Shown piece by piece: positions 30,963-42,490 of a stretch of DNA of 64,000 nucleotides. How positions within the stretch are numbered: position 1 is the stretch's first letter; each line of letters starts with the position of its first letter. The DNA is taken from NCBI GenBank assembly GCA_947034895.1, contig OX344764.1, positions 16,926,001 to 16,990,000 of the forward strand, given 5' to 3'. The stretch comes from Rhytidiadelphus loreus. Its lineage: Eukaryota > Streptophyta > Bryopsida > Hypnales > Hylocomiaceae. Both the position numbers and the translations under genes were made by a program. The notes under the pieces were generated by a model. It searched no databases. It saw nothing but the letters and a program-made list of their open reading frames with translations, and had not been told where the DNA came from.

Positions 30963-33900
30963 CCTTCAACCTGCACTCACATTCCCATGAAAATTAGGGA
31001 CAACATGCGCAAATTACTATTACTTTGAGAAACTGAGAACTTGACAGAAATGAAGTTCCATCTCTGAATATGCAAGCAGGAGTACTTGACGAGGGAAACA
31101 ATACACTTCAATAATCTGCATTTCAAAATCAGAGGACAAATGAAGGCATTTGCGCTTGTTCCAGCGTCAACAGTGAGGAGACTTATTGGAAACCCTAAAG
31201 TAGCCACTATCAAATACCTAACAAACTTGACGTCCTAAAGCGAGCGTAGAATATTGCGACTATGAAATTTGATTCCGCAAGAGCACACACCATTAGTGAA
31301 AGCCGCCAGTGAAATGCACAAAGAAATTTGTATAGTACAACATCAACAATCAAACACTTCCAATGTAGTGGGAAGACAATGGCAGCACTAATTTTGAAAC
31401 CAACAGTGGACGGCCATTCAGCAATTCATTGAACAAGTGACTTGTGCCCACAATTTCGGGAGAAGCACAATTTCATGGCCTTCCATTCTTGCAAGGAAGA
31501 GACAGCACAACGCGCACTAGAAAAAATTACATACCTGCAACTTCACCATCCGTCTACAGTGCGTACGCCACGAACAATGATGTTGCACTCATTGTCCTTC
31601 GAAAAACACCGCAAGCAAACACAGAATTCGTAGAAAAAAAGCGCTCAAACAGCACCATCAAGAGCAAAACTACGTACAAACAAAACGGATGGCGCAACAA
31701 CAGATGAAGCGCACAAGTGATTTTGTAGACAAGAAGTGTTGCGCCAGTGTGGAAAACGGAGGACTCGACGAATACGTCCTGTGACATGAACCCATGGGAA
31801 GAGGGCCCACTTCACGTCCTAATTCCTGAACCCAGTAAAACCTCGCCTCTAGTATGACGAACCACTCCCAAGAAATTTGTCCAATGAGTCCAGGCACCCG
31901 ATTTTACATGTACACATTTCAAGTGTGAACACCAACGGCAATATCGTTCCTAGAACTTATTGACCTACTTCTCCTAGCACGCCTGGAAGAAAAGAACACC
32001 TACTATTTTCCAGTGGCTAAAATCTATTATTGTTTTATCTTTAAAACACGATCTTTCCAAACACCAAGTGGAAACATACCATAAGTACATACAGAAAGAT
32101 GCCTATCAAAGAACACATCAACCTTAAGGCGATTTGAGATTATTTTCTCACTTGCACAAACAGAAAGTTCAATTAAACGAGGACTCTTAAATATTGATCC
32201 CTAACAACTGCCAAGAGGCGTACATACAAAAACTGGGACAAAAACTTCGGATTGCTACGCATCAACACTTAAGACTAACGATTGAAAACAAGGACTTAAT
32301 TCAAGACAAACACTGACATGTACTGAAGGACAATAAATGTGAGAATTCGATTGGTTTTGATGTTTCTCCAACGGAATACAACATTACAACAATTCTTTGT
32401 GGCGATGAATGAAAGAAGCTCTGGGACGAAGTATATATGTTGAATGCTCACCTCCTTACTAGTGATTGACAAACGACGGCGAGACTTTTACGTCGGCACC
32501 AAATGTCGGAAAAATCCTCGCTACTCAAGTACTCAACTGCTCCGGCTCGACTGTATCAAGTAAGAGTTAATAGATGAAGTGCCAGAGTTACAGAGGCGCA
32601 AGTTAACCAGTGCTCTAAAGTGAATGGGTGCCAGTGGAAGTAGTGGTTGTATGTGCAGATAGGTAGCGCAACGTGGTGTGGTATAAATGATGAAGACGAG
32701 TAAATTCGAGGGATGCGTAACGCAGGGGTGTCATTGAAAAAAGAGCTTGTGCTGACTGGCTGTGATTTGTTGATTTTTCACCAACTACCTATTTCCTCGA
32801 CTTTGCTCTTGGATCCATTTCCACTACCAAACTCATTCAAATTCGTTTTTTTAATGACAAAATTTGTGCACTAATGTCACAAGGGGTAACATGTCAATGC
32901 TTTAATGCTTTATTGGTGAATATTGAAGTGTTCATAGATACATGAAAAGGTGGTTACGGGTTGTTAGTAGGGTGTTTATGACTCCATTCTATGAGCATTT
33001 TTTTTAAATTTCAAGGAAGACCACTTCAAAAATTCAAAGAAATTACAATTTTAATCAAGAAAATTAGAATTCCACTTCGATTTGATTTGTGAAACAAGTG
33101 CACGTCTATGAAAAACATGTGCCCTTCTTGGAGTTGGCCACAAGATATTTAGATCATAAATCAAGGTGATAATAGACTTGTCTACTTTAATTCCACAAGT
33201 AGAAAGAATGTTTGAATCAATACATTATTAGAAAATTTCTATATTTTGTAGAGGGCTACCAAGAAGTACCAAAAGGGACACCTACATTACATTTATTTTG
33301 CATGAAGAGAAATTTTTTCCTTATTCCTGTAGATCGTCAGTACTCCCAAATGTTAGAGTATTGATCCACAAGTATTACTATTAAAATGGAGGAAGTTTGT
33401 CACAATTAGTGTTTTATATTCAATGACAACTGAACAAAGCCATCTCAAGTGTGCTCTTTTGACAACTATAGAATAGAAAACTCATATATACTCTAGATAT
33501 TCACATGAGATGAATCTTTATTTTATTAGAGGTTTTGTCCTTTTTCTAGCTCTTTAGGGCTATGGAAATAAATTTGTTTGTTAAACCTTGATAGCCTTTT
33601 GGAGAGTCCAAAATTTCTCTAATGTATGTTGCTTTGGATGGCTTGGTTTGGACATAGCAAAGGACATAGAAGAATTGTGTTGTTTAAAACATGTTTTGTA
33701 TTGCTTCAAACATGTTTTGTTGTATTGGGCGATTTTATTTTTTGTTAGTGTTCAGTGATCACTTTACAACCATTTGTGTACTTTTTATTCTACTCCAACT
33801 TCATTTAACACCTAAAGGAGTAAATGAAAGTTTAGGAAGGTTTCTACAACCTCAAATTTTTGGAGTAATTTTTTAAATGCCTTTTTTAAGATAGGAGAAT

Positions 33901-34190
33901 AAATTAAATTTGGGTATGTAATTTTTACTTTAATCAGTGCCCTCAAAGCAAAATTTAGGCCAAAGACAATGATCGTCTAATTAGACAAAAAATTTAGAAC
34001 TTTGGATTGAAAATAACATTATTTCAACTTTTTTTTTATTTGTAAGTAGAGTTTGGTGTACTCTTATTGTCTTGAAACTTTGAGTTTAAGAGCCCTTTTC
34101 AAAGTGTAGTACTTTGTATTAACTCCTAAAGATTCAAACACCATTTTTTTTGGCAACATAGCAATTTTAGGCAACTCACTACAGACATAA
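30963..34190. other. Repeat-flank and AT-rich intergenic
   Basis: The first part (to about 32760) is the 5' side of the Harbinger transposase and probably contains the rest of that element; I could not find its terminal inverted repeat. From 32800 the sequence is AT-rich with no gene. Small ORFs at 31442-31707 and 33691-33876 have no support. Confidence 0.4.
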
Positions 34191-34220
34191 TTTTTATTTT
34201 TGTTCTTTGAAATTTTCACA

Positions 34221-35765
34221 CAACAAGTGCCCAAAGAGTAGCTTTAAGGTGCAAAAATTTTCATAACTTTTGACTATATGGTTAAAAAGTTATTGCATGA
34301 TATACAATTTCCATTGCTTAGTGGGCAACCCAAGCAGTTCAAAAAATCTCTTTAGAAATCCCTTTTTCAAGAAATAAAAATTTGAAATTGATTTTCTAGA
34401 TTTATATATACATGGAAAGCTTTTAATCATTTCATTTTGATCAATGAGATGAAAGTTATGAGGAGTTTTAATTTGAGGGTAGTCATGGAATCTCTACTCT
34501 AAGATAAACTTTGAAGTCTTTTATTTAACTCAATTTTCAATATTTTTGAAAAAAGATTAAAAAACACACACACATTAGATATAGATTGTTTACTACAACA
34601 TTACAACCATTGGAATTGGCATTTTTCAATTCCATAACTAAATTTTTAACAATTTAGTATTTTAAATCATACTCTATTTTTTTCTACTTACTATTTTTTT
34701 CAAGCATGAACATGAAATGTATTTTATTTGAAATTTTTTATAGGTATTTCCAACTTATTCCTTCAATATATTATGGAGAGTAACAAGATGTAGGATCTAC
34801 AAATTTTTGTGTAAAAAGTTTGAAAGATGAAATCTAACCATTTGAGAAGGGTTGAAAATACTTCTTTTTGAAATCCATGCAACAAGATCTCACAATTGGT
34901 AAGGTTTCTTATTTTGAAATTTTAGGAGGGTGCACTCTAGCAAGTTAACCCCTAAATATTAGAGACTATGTTTTCACCAAAAACACTCCTAAACTACCAT
35001 TTCTAATACAAGTACCAAATTTTAAAAGAAAAACATTTTTGAACACATGCAACCATAGGATCTTGTAGTACTCTAGTTTGAGAAGATGAGGAAAAGATTT
35101 CGAAAATTTCCACTATGTAGATTGCAAGATATTAGCATTTGAATTGACAAAAATCCTTTAGGGGGCCTTGCAAGAAATTGGGCAACTGCACTTCACAAGG
35201 TCACATTTGTATGAAAAAATGTCCAAAATGGTGGTAACTCCTTGGATTTATTCTTCAAGGCAAATTATATACATTCTTGAAAAACTTTAGATCATTTGGA
35301 ATTGCACAACATATAGGAAAAAATAGTAAGTAGAAAGAAATAGAGAATGATTCAAAACACTAAATTATTGAGAATTTAATTATGGAATTAAAAAATTTCA
35401 ATCCCAATGGTTTTAATGTAGTAATAAACAATCGTCATCATTTTATTTTTAAATATTAAAAATTGAGTTAAATAAAGGACTCCAAAGTTTATTTTAGAAT
35501 ACGAAATCTATAATTGCCCACAAACTAGAACACCTCATAACTTTCATCTCATAAATCAAAATGGAATGATTCAAAGCTTTCAACATATATACAAATATAG
35601 AGAACCAATTTCAAACTTTTATTTTTGAAAAAACTGATTTCTGAAGAAATTTTTGTGTTGCCCACCAAGCATTGAAAATTACATATCTTGCATTAACTTT
35701 TGAACCATGTAGTCAAAAGTTATGAAAATTGTTGGGCCTTAAAGTTACTCCTCGGGGACATGTGA
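34221..35765. mobile_element. Large fold-back repeat, ~480-bp arms
   Basis: The left arm 34221-34700 and right arm about 35290-35765 are inverted copies. Blocks such as TTTTCATAACTTTTGACTA on the left pair with TAGTCAAAAGTTATGAAAA on the right, and ATGAGATGAAAGTTATGAGG pairs with its complement near 35539-35560. The roughly 590-bp centre (34700-35290) is recovered as a direct copy with the right arm at 41571-42370. No coding capacity is seen. The transposon class is unknown. Confidence 0.7.
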
Positions 35766-38700
35766 CTTCACCTACACAGGTTCATCGCATTTGCAACAAA
35801 TCATTAATAATTTTCAAGATCATATTGAATTCACCTTGTTGAATACCCCCCAAGTCCTTTGTTTTTCGTTATAAATTTCTGTTCTTCTGAAAAATAATTT
35901 TCCAGGTGTTCAACTCCTATTTTGTAGATTTTTATTTTATTTTATTTTTTGATGAATCTGCTATTTGGCTACGGTTAGTACTGATGGTTTTTTTTTCAAA
36001 GGTTTGTTGTGTGAAGGCCCGGAACGGGTGTAAAAGCCTTTTATGGCCATATGCATAGTGACACCTCACCATACTTTCCAAGTTTGGTGCCTTGCTTTGA
36101 ATTCAAGTAGGTGGGGGTAGAAGGGATGGCACATCACACACAATCCTAACAATATTGCTGTTTGGCATGTCCTGACCCTACAAAACATTGAGAGAGAGAG
36201 AGACACCAGCTGTTTTTCGCTTTGGAAATAATTCATGGGGTACATTTCAGAGGGGAAATGTACACCACACGTACATGAGGGCGGAATTGAGGAGTGTGGT
36301 GGTAATGTGCTGGTTCACTTTAAATTCATTCTAACTAGTTTTTCTAGTTCAATGCATGACTGATTTTTATTGGACCATTAATTTTCCCTCTCAAATACCA
36401 ACTCAGTTGTATTTTTGTTTCTTTGGTTTAGGTTGAATTATGAAAAATCATTCATTAAACTCCTAAATGCTTAGACACCCATATTGTACATGATGAATAG
36501 AGTACTTTAGGTCAATGTTTCGCCCAATTGAAATATCTTTTCATTCATTCAGAGCAATTCTTAAATCTTTGAAAAAAGACTTTTTAGTACGATCACTGTG
36601 GTGAAACTGGCATTACTATAAAAAATAAAAAATAAAAAATTTACTTGCCCTAAAGTTTAGAGAATTTTTTTAAAGAAAAATTGTTTCTTTTTTACATTAA
36701 CAAGTTAGAAAGCTAAAGGAACTCTCTACTCTATATGAAAGTTTTGGAAAATATCCTTAACCCCTAAATGCCTAAGACCTTTTTTGAGCTTCTAGGAATT
36801 TGTTCTAGATTTGAACAAAAAGTCAACATTTTGATAAGTCATATCAATTTTTTTGGAATTATAATTGTACAAATTCAAACTAGACATGTTAAAGATCACA
36901 TAGGAAAAGAAAACACAACGATATCACTTATGGATTGAAAGATTATAATGTTCGATTATCAGGGTGTTAAAACTACAAAAGTAATTTGAAGGCTTTCAAT
37001 CCTCTTTTCATATGTCAAATCAAAAAAGTTGGTCACCAAAAACTATGAAGATAAAAGGCCTAATATGCATAATTCCAATCAATTTATGGCTTTCAAACTC
37101 TACTCTACAATTTTTTTAAATGAAATATACTCTACAATTCAAATGAAATGAATAAAATCTTTCCACCTAAACAAAAATATAATCTATGAGAAAAAAAAAT
37201 TTAAAATAAATTATTTCAAGTTTTGTAGGGTTCTTTTTTTTGCCTAGGCTCAACCATTTTGAGCTTCTTGTGGCACAAATTTTTCTCCCAATCACCAATT
37301 GAAATAAAAATTATATTCCCAGAAAGCTTATGTGTTTTTTTTATCTCAAAAAATGTTTTAAACAATCATGCTAAAAATTAAAATCATAAGAGCCTACCCA
37401 AACTTTAATTTTGTCCCCCAAAGTGACAATGGGACTCAAGGAGTTAAATATAGAGTTATCATTACTATAAGTGTTGGTCAAATTCAAGACTCTTCAACCA
37501 AATAGTTGATTTTTTATAGAAAATAAGGATTGATAGAAGCTTTAAATAGAATTATTCTCCAAGATTCTTTTCTTTTTCATACATAAAATAGATAATCTTT
37601 TTGCCAAACATGTCCTATAGGTATGGTAATAGAAACATGGTTTAGGGGGCACCAAGTTACACTATAGGAACATGAACTTTTCTCTTTGCTAGTGTATTTT
37701 GCTACATTATACATTTCCTTACAATACAAGCATGGACAAGGACTAGAGCATCTCCATACAACATCGGGAAGAGTATTGATATCAGTAAATGAATACTATT
37801 GCAAGGTTGATGAGAATAAATATTTTCTACTTAGGGAGCTTTGCTTAATGGTGCCCAACAATCACTATATCATATTCAATAAGAGAAAGAGTTCAACTAA
37901 ATAAACTAGGGGCAATTATTTTGTAATTGTTAAATGCTAGAAATTCAACAAATCTATAATTTAGAGAAGATATTCCAACATTCGGCAACCGACTTCTATA
38001 AGGAGAATGTCAAATAAGTATCTATAGTGTCAAACTATGTCACTATGCACCCAAAAAATTTAAAATTTAAAATAAAAATAAAAATAATCCCCCCTCTCCC
38101 CCTGGTTTTCAAAAGTTAATTAAATTAATTAACTCCCTCCTCTCCCTTCCCTCAGCTACTTTTAATTTTTAGACATCAAACTCACTACAATCAATATGGG
38201 ACAAACTTCCATGTATCCGTATTAGTATCCCATATATGCGTATCCATAACTTTTGTCGTATTCTATACATGTAGACTGCATTGTATTTGTATTTATATTC
38301 TGTATCTGTATTCATATACGTATCATATCCTCTATCCATATTTGAAATGCCTAGATTGTATTTGACAAACATCAATGGCTTGTGATCTTTCAAGAAATCG
38401 ATGGTAGTTGGGGGGGAGCATTTTTTTTAAAACAAATCAAGGGCTCTCAATTTTTTCATAGAGGGGGTTGGTTACTGAATCACAAACCAAAAGTGACAGC
38501 CTCTTTTGTCTGCATAGTAAAGGAGATCGAGTCAAAAACCAATTGTAATTTGCAAATGATCTTTAGAATAAAACCAAGATGTAAAATAAATCACTTCCAA
38601 TTATTTGGTGGTCCTTGAGTATCATTTTTTCTCTAGTTTCTCAAAGAATACCTTACTTCCATTTCTAAATGATATTATGGCAGTCTTTCAATTGTAAAAG

Positions 38701-39020
38701 TCATCAGGTGTCGCAAGTGCGTGGATGTGAAGCATTAGAATTTGTACGTGCAATGTTTAAGGGTCTAATCTCATTTGTCTATCTACCAATGATGATTGAA
38801 TTGCTAATTGCTAAGGACAAAAACAAAAACATTGTCAATTAATATTTTGACCTTCATTTTAACACAAGTCATTAGATATGGATGAAATTTCACTATAATG
38901 TAGATAAATTATGTTAAAGCTAATGTGAAAATATCAATTAACTAGCGTGCTTTTTCTTCCAATGAATTGAATGCTCTTATCTTGTAGATTTGTTATTCTC
39001 TAGTCAAGTAAAGTTACCTC
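35766..39020. other. AT-rich dispersed repeats, no gene
   Basis: Contains a GA microsatellite near 36189-36201, a copy at about 36430-37150 of the repeat that recurs at 54330-54970 (CCCCTAAATG, AGTCAACATTTTGATA, TCAAACTAGACATGTT), and a GTATCC/GTATTC-type degenerate repeat at about 38200-38345. No coding region can be supported. Confidence 0.5.
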
Positions 39021-39025
39021 ATTGT

Positions 39026-39142
39026 AGGCCAAATGGGAGCAAGCCCATCATGGGCAAAATTATATTAGTGGTGTACATTCAAGTTCTAAAATGTACACCA
39101 CTAATATAATTTTGCTCACAATGGACTTGCTCTCATTTGGCC
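39026..39142. repeat. 117-bp hairpin
   Basis: About 54 bp on the left (starting TAGGCCAAATGGGAGCAAG) pair with the right side (ending CTCTCATTTGGCCT). The inner stem AATTATATTAGTGGTGTACA is perfect, with a ~10-nt loop. It could be a very small MITE or a small-RNA precursor if transcribed. Confidence 0.75.
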
Positions 39143-39285
39143 TCAATTCCTTGAATGGGGTAGTTCACCTTAAATCATGCTGAACTTTATCTTATATTCT
39201 TAGAGATTATATATGAATAATCAAATTAGGAACAAAAATTTATAAAGACAAAGAGACAAAGAGGTGACTGACAAGGTATAGTGTA

Positions 39286-40274
39286 CAGTCAGGTCCAGCT
39301 CAAATACGAATTCCTGCATTCACAGGGAAGAAAAACATGATTTGCTTCCAACTTTGACGCCATCCCGAGGGCTGAAAATTAATTTTTTTTCACGAATTTT
39401 TTTTCACAAGATCCTCTTTATTCTAATAACTTATGTGCCAAATTTCAAGTCCAAATGATTTATACAAAAGAAGATATTCAAACATGTACCAACATGTGTA
39501 GTTAAAAAAAAAATTCACTACCATCAACTGTGACACGCTCCCAAAAATTGGAAAAAAAAGTTTTGGCCATGAAATTTTTGGTGTGAGATCAGTTCTATGT
39601 TTATAACTCATTTGCCAATTTTCAAGTTCAAAAGATTTTCCCACAGAGAGATGTTTGAATTCTACGAACTGACAACTGTAGCCCTGAGAAACAATTTCAC
39701 TACGGCCCAACTTTGACACCCTCCCAAGGGCAGAAAAATTGTTTATTTACCATGGAATTTTTGGCATGAGATAAAATCTATGTTGATAATATGTGTGACA
39801 AATTTCAAGGCCAAAAGATATACCAAAAAAAAGATATTCAAAATCTACCAACATGTGTTGTTCTGGAAAAAAAATTCCTAACTACACATGTTGGTAAAGT
39901 TTGAACTACTCTTTGTGAGAAAAAATTTTGAACTTGAAATTTGGCACATTAGTTATTAACACTAAGATGATCTCACACCAAAAATTTCATGGCCAAAATT
40001 TTTTTTTTCAATTTTTGGGAGGGTGTCAAAGTTGATGGTAGTGAATTTTTTTTTTAACTACACATGTTGGTACATGTTTGAATATCTTCTTTTGTATAAA
40101 TCATTTGGACTTGAAATTTGGCACATACGTTATTATAATAAAGAAGATTTTGTGAAAAAAAATTCGTGAAAAAAAATTAATTTTTCAGCCCTTGGGAGGG
40201 CGTCAAAGTTGGAAGCAAATCATGTTTCTCTTCCCTGTGAATGCAGGAATTCGTATTTGAGCTGGACCTGACTG
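39286..40274. mobile_element. Fold-back mariner-like element 1 (989 bp)
   Basis: The ends are CAGTCAGGTCCAGCTC and its complement GAGCTGGACCTGACTG, flanked by TA on each side (39284-39285 and 40275-40276). Inverted arms of about 370 bp (39286-39660 against 39890-40274) surround a short centre. TA target sites and CAGT termini fit the Tc1/mariner superfamily. There is no transposase, so it is non-autonomous. Each arm contains tandem ~180-bp modules with ACCAACATGTGTAGTT and CCAACTTTGACACC-TCCC. Confidence 0.85.
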
Positions 40275-40276
40275 TA

Positions 40277-41497
40277 CAGTAAGGTCTACTTCATTTACAA
40301 ATTTTTTAAATCGCAGGGAAGGGAATTTCAGATCTGCCAACTTTGACAGCCTCCCGAGGGCTCAAAAATGGGTCTTTGACCCTGAAATTTTTACCACAAC
40401 TTCATCTTTAAGTTATTTATATGTGTGCCAAATTTCAAGGACAATTATTTATAAAATAAAAGATATTTAAAATCTCCCAACATGTGTAGTCGTGAAAAAA
40501 ATTTCACTACTACCAACTTTGACACTATCCCAAGGGTTGAAAAATTGTTTATTTATCATGAACTTTTTATGATGAAATCACCTCTATGTTAATAACATGT
40601 ATGCCAAATTTCAAGTTCAAAGATTCACACAAAAAAAAATATGCCAATTCTACCAACATGTGTAGTTGTGAGAAACATTTCACTACTACCAACTTTGACA
40701 ATATCCCAAGGGCTGAAAAAAAAACATTTTGTTATGAAATTTTTGGCATGAGATCATCTTTATATTGATAAAGTGTATGACAAATTTCAAGGTCAAAAGA
40801 CTTACTTAAAAAAAGATATCCTAATTCTACCAACATGTGTAGTTGTGAGAAAGACTTTCTACATCCATGTGAAAGTTTTAACCCAAAAAATTACACTATC
40901 CCAAGGGCTAAATTTTTTTTTCTCACAACTACACATGTTGGTAGAATTGGCATATTCTTTTTTGTGTGAATCTTTTGAGCTTGAAATTTGGCATACATGT
41001 TAGTAACATAGAGGTGATTTCATCATAAAAAGTTCATGGTAAATAAACAATTTTTCAACCCTTGGGATAGTGTCAAAGTTGGTAGTAGTGAAATGTTTCT
41101 TACAACTACACATGTTGGGAGATTTTGAATATCTATTTTTGTGGGGGGATTTTGGACTTGAAAATTTTCACACATGTAATCAACATATAGATGGTCCTAT
41201 GCCAAAAATTTCATAGATAAGAAAGAAAAAAATTCAGTCTTTGGGAGGGTGTCAAAGTTGGCAGTAGTGAAATTTTTTTCACGGCTACACATGTTGGGAG
41301 ATTTTAAATATCTTTTATTTTGTAAACAATTGTCCTTGAAATTTGGCACACATATAAATAACTTAAAGATGAAGTTGTGGTAAAATTTTCAGGGTCAAAG
41401 ACCCATTTTTGAGCCCTTGGGAGGCTATCAAAGTTGGCAGATCTGAAATTCCCTTCCCTGCGATTTCAAAAATTCGTAAATGAAGTAGACCTTACTG
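40277..41497. mobile_element. Fold-back mariner-like element 2 (1,221 bp)
   Basis: The ends are CAGTAAGGTCTACTTCAT and its complement, flanked by TA (40275-40276 and 41498-41499). Its left TA is the right TA of element 1. The arms (40277-40900 against about 40910-41497) are built from three to four inverted copies of the ~180-bp module also present in element 1. No coding capacity. Confidence 0.85.
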
Positions 41498-41570
41498 TAC
41501 ATTATAATTGTTACTGCATAAATTTCAGGTTATAAGAGAATGAGAAGTCATAAGCTAGATGAGCCATTAA

Positions 41571-42490
41571 CCCGTAAAGGACTGTGATTATGTTTTCACC
41601 CAAAATGCTCCCAAACTGCCATTTTTAGTACAAGTAGCAAATTTTGAAAAAAAATATTTTTGGTTATATGTAACCTTAGGATCTTGTAGTATGCTGATTT
41701 AAGAGCATGTGGAAAAAATTTCAGAGATTTCCACGTCGTGGAAGGCAAGATATGAGCTATTGAATTTATAGAAATCTTTTTTTTGGCCATGCGAAAAACC
41801 AAGCAGTTGCACTTCACAAGCTCACATTTGTATAAAAAAATGTTCAAAATGGTGGTGCTTATTTGAGTTCATTCTTCAAAGCAAGTTGGCTACATGCTTG
41901 AAAATTTCACATCATTTGGAATTGTTCAACATATAGGAAAAGATAGTAAATAGAAAGAAGTAGAGAATGATTCAAAATACAAAATTGTTAAAAATTTAGT
42001 TATGGAATTGAAAAATGCCAATCCCAATGGTTGCAATGTTTTAATAAACAATGTAAATTATATGATTTTATTTTTTTCCAAAAATATTTAAAATTGAATA
42101 AAATAAAAAACTTCAAAGTTTATCCTAGAGTTAGTAGAGAATCCATAACTTGTCGACAAACTAAAACTCCTCATAACTTTTGATTCATTCATAAAAATGA
42201 AATGATTCAAAGCTTTCTACATATATATAACTCTAGAAAACCAATTTCAAATTTTTGTTTATAAAAAAAGTGATTTTTTTTATCTGCCCAGACTGTTTGT
42301 TTACAAAAAAAGTAACATATTGGGCCATAACTTTTGACTCAGATTTTCTAATGTCATGAAATGCAGTGAATATGAAAGATATTTCTATCCTCACCTTGTA
42401 TTAAAAATTTGCTCTAAAATATGCAAATCTCTTGTGACACATACCTATCCAAAATTTCTATATTGCCAAAAAATGCATGTTGGTCTTTTA
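41571..42490 (+). repeat. Second copy of the 34.9-35.7 kb repeat
   Basis: Direct, diverged copy of 34955-35740: shared order of ATGTTTTCACC, GGATCTTGTAGTA, CACATTTGTAT, GGAATTG-ACAACATATAGGAAA and CAAAGCTTTC-ACATATAT. It begins just after mariner-like element 2. Confidence 0.7.
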
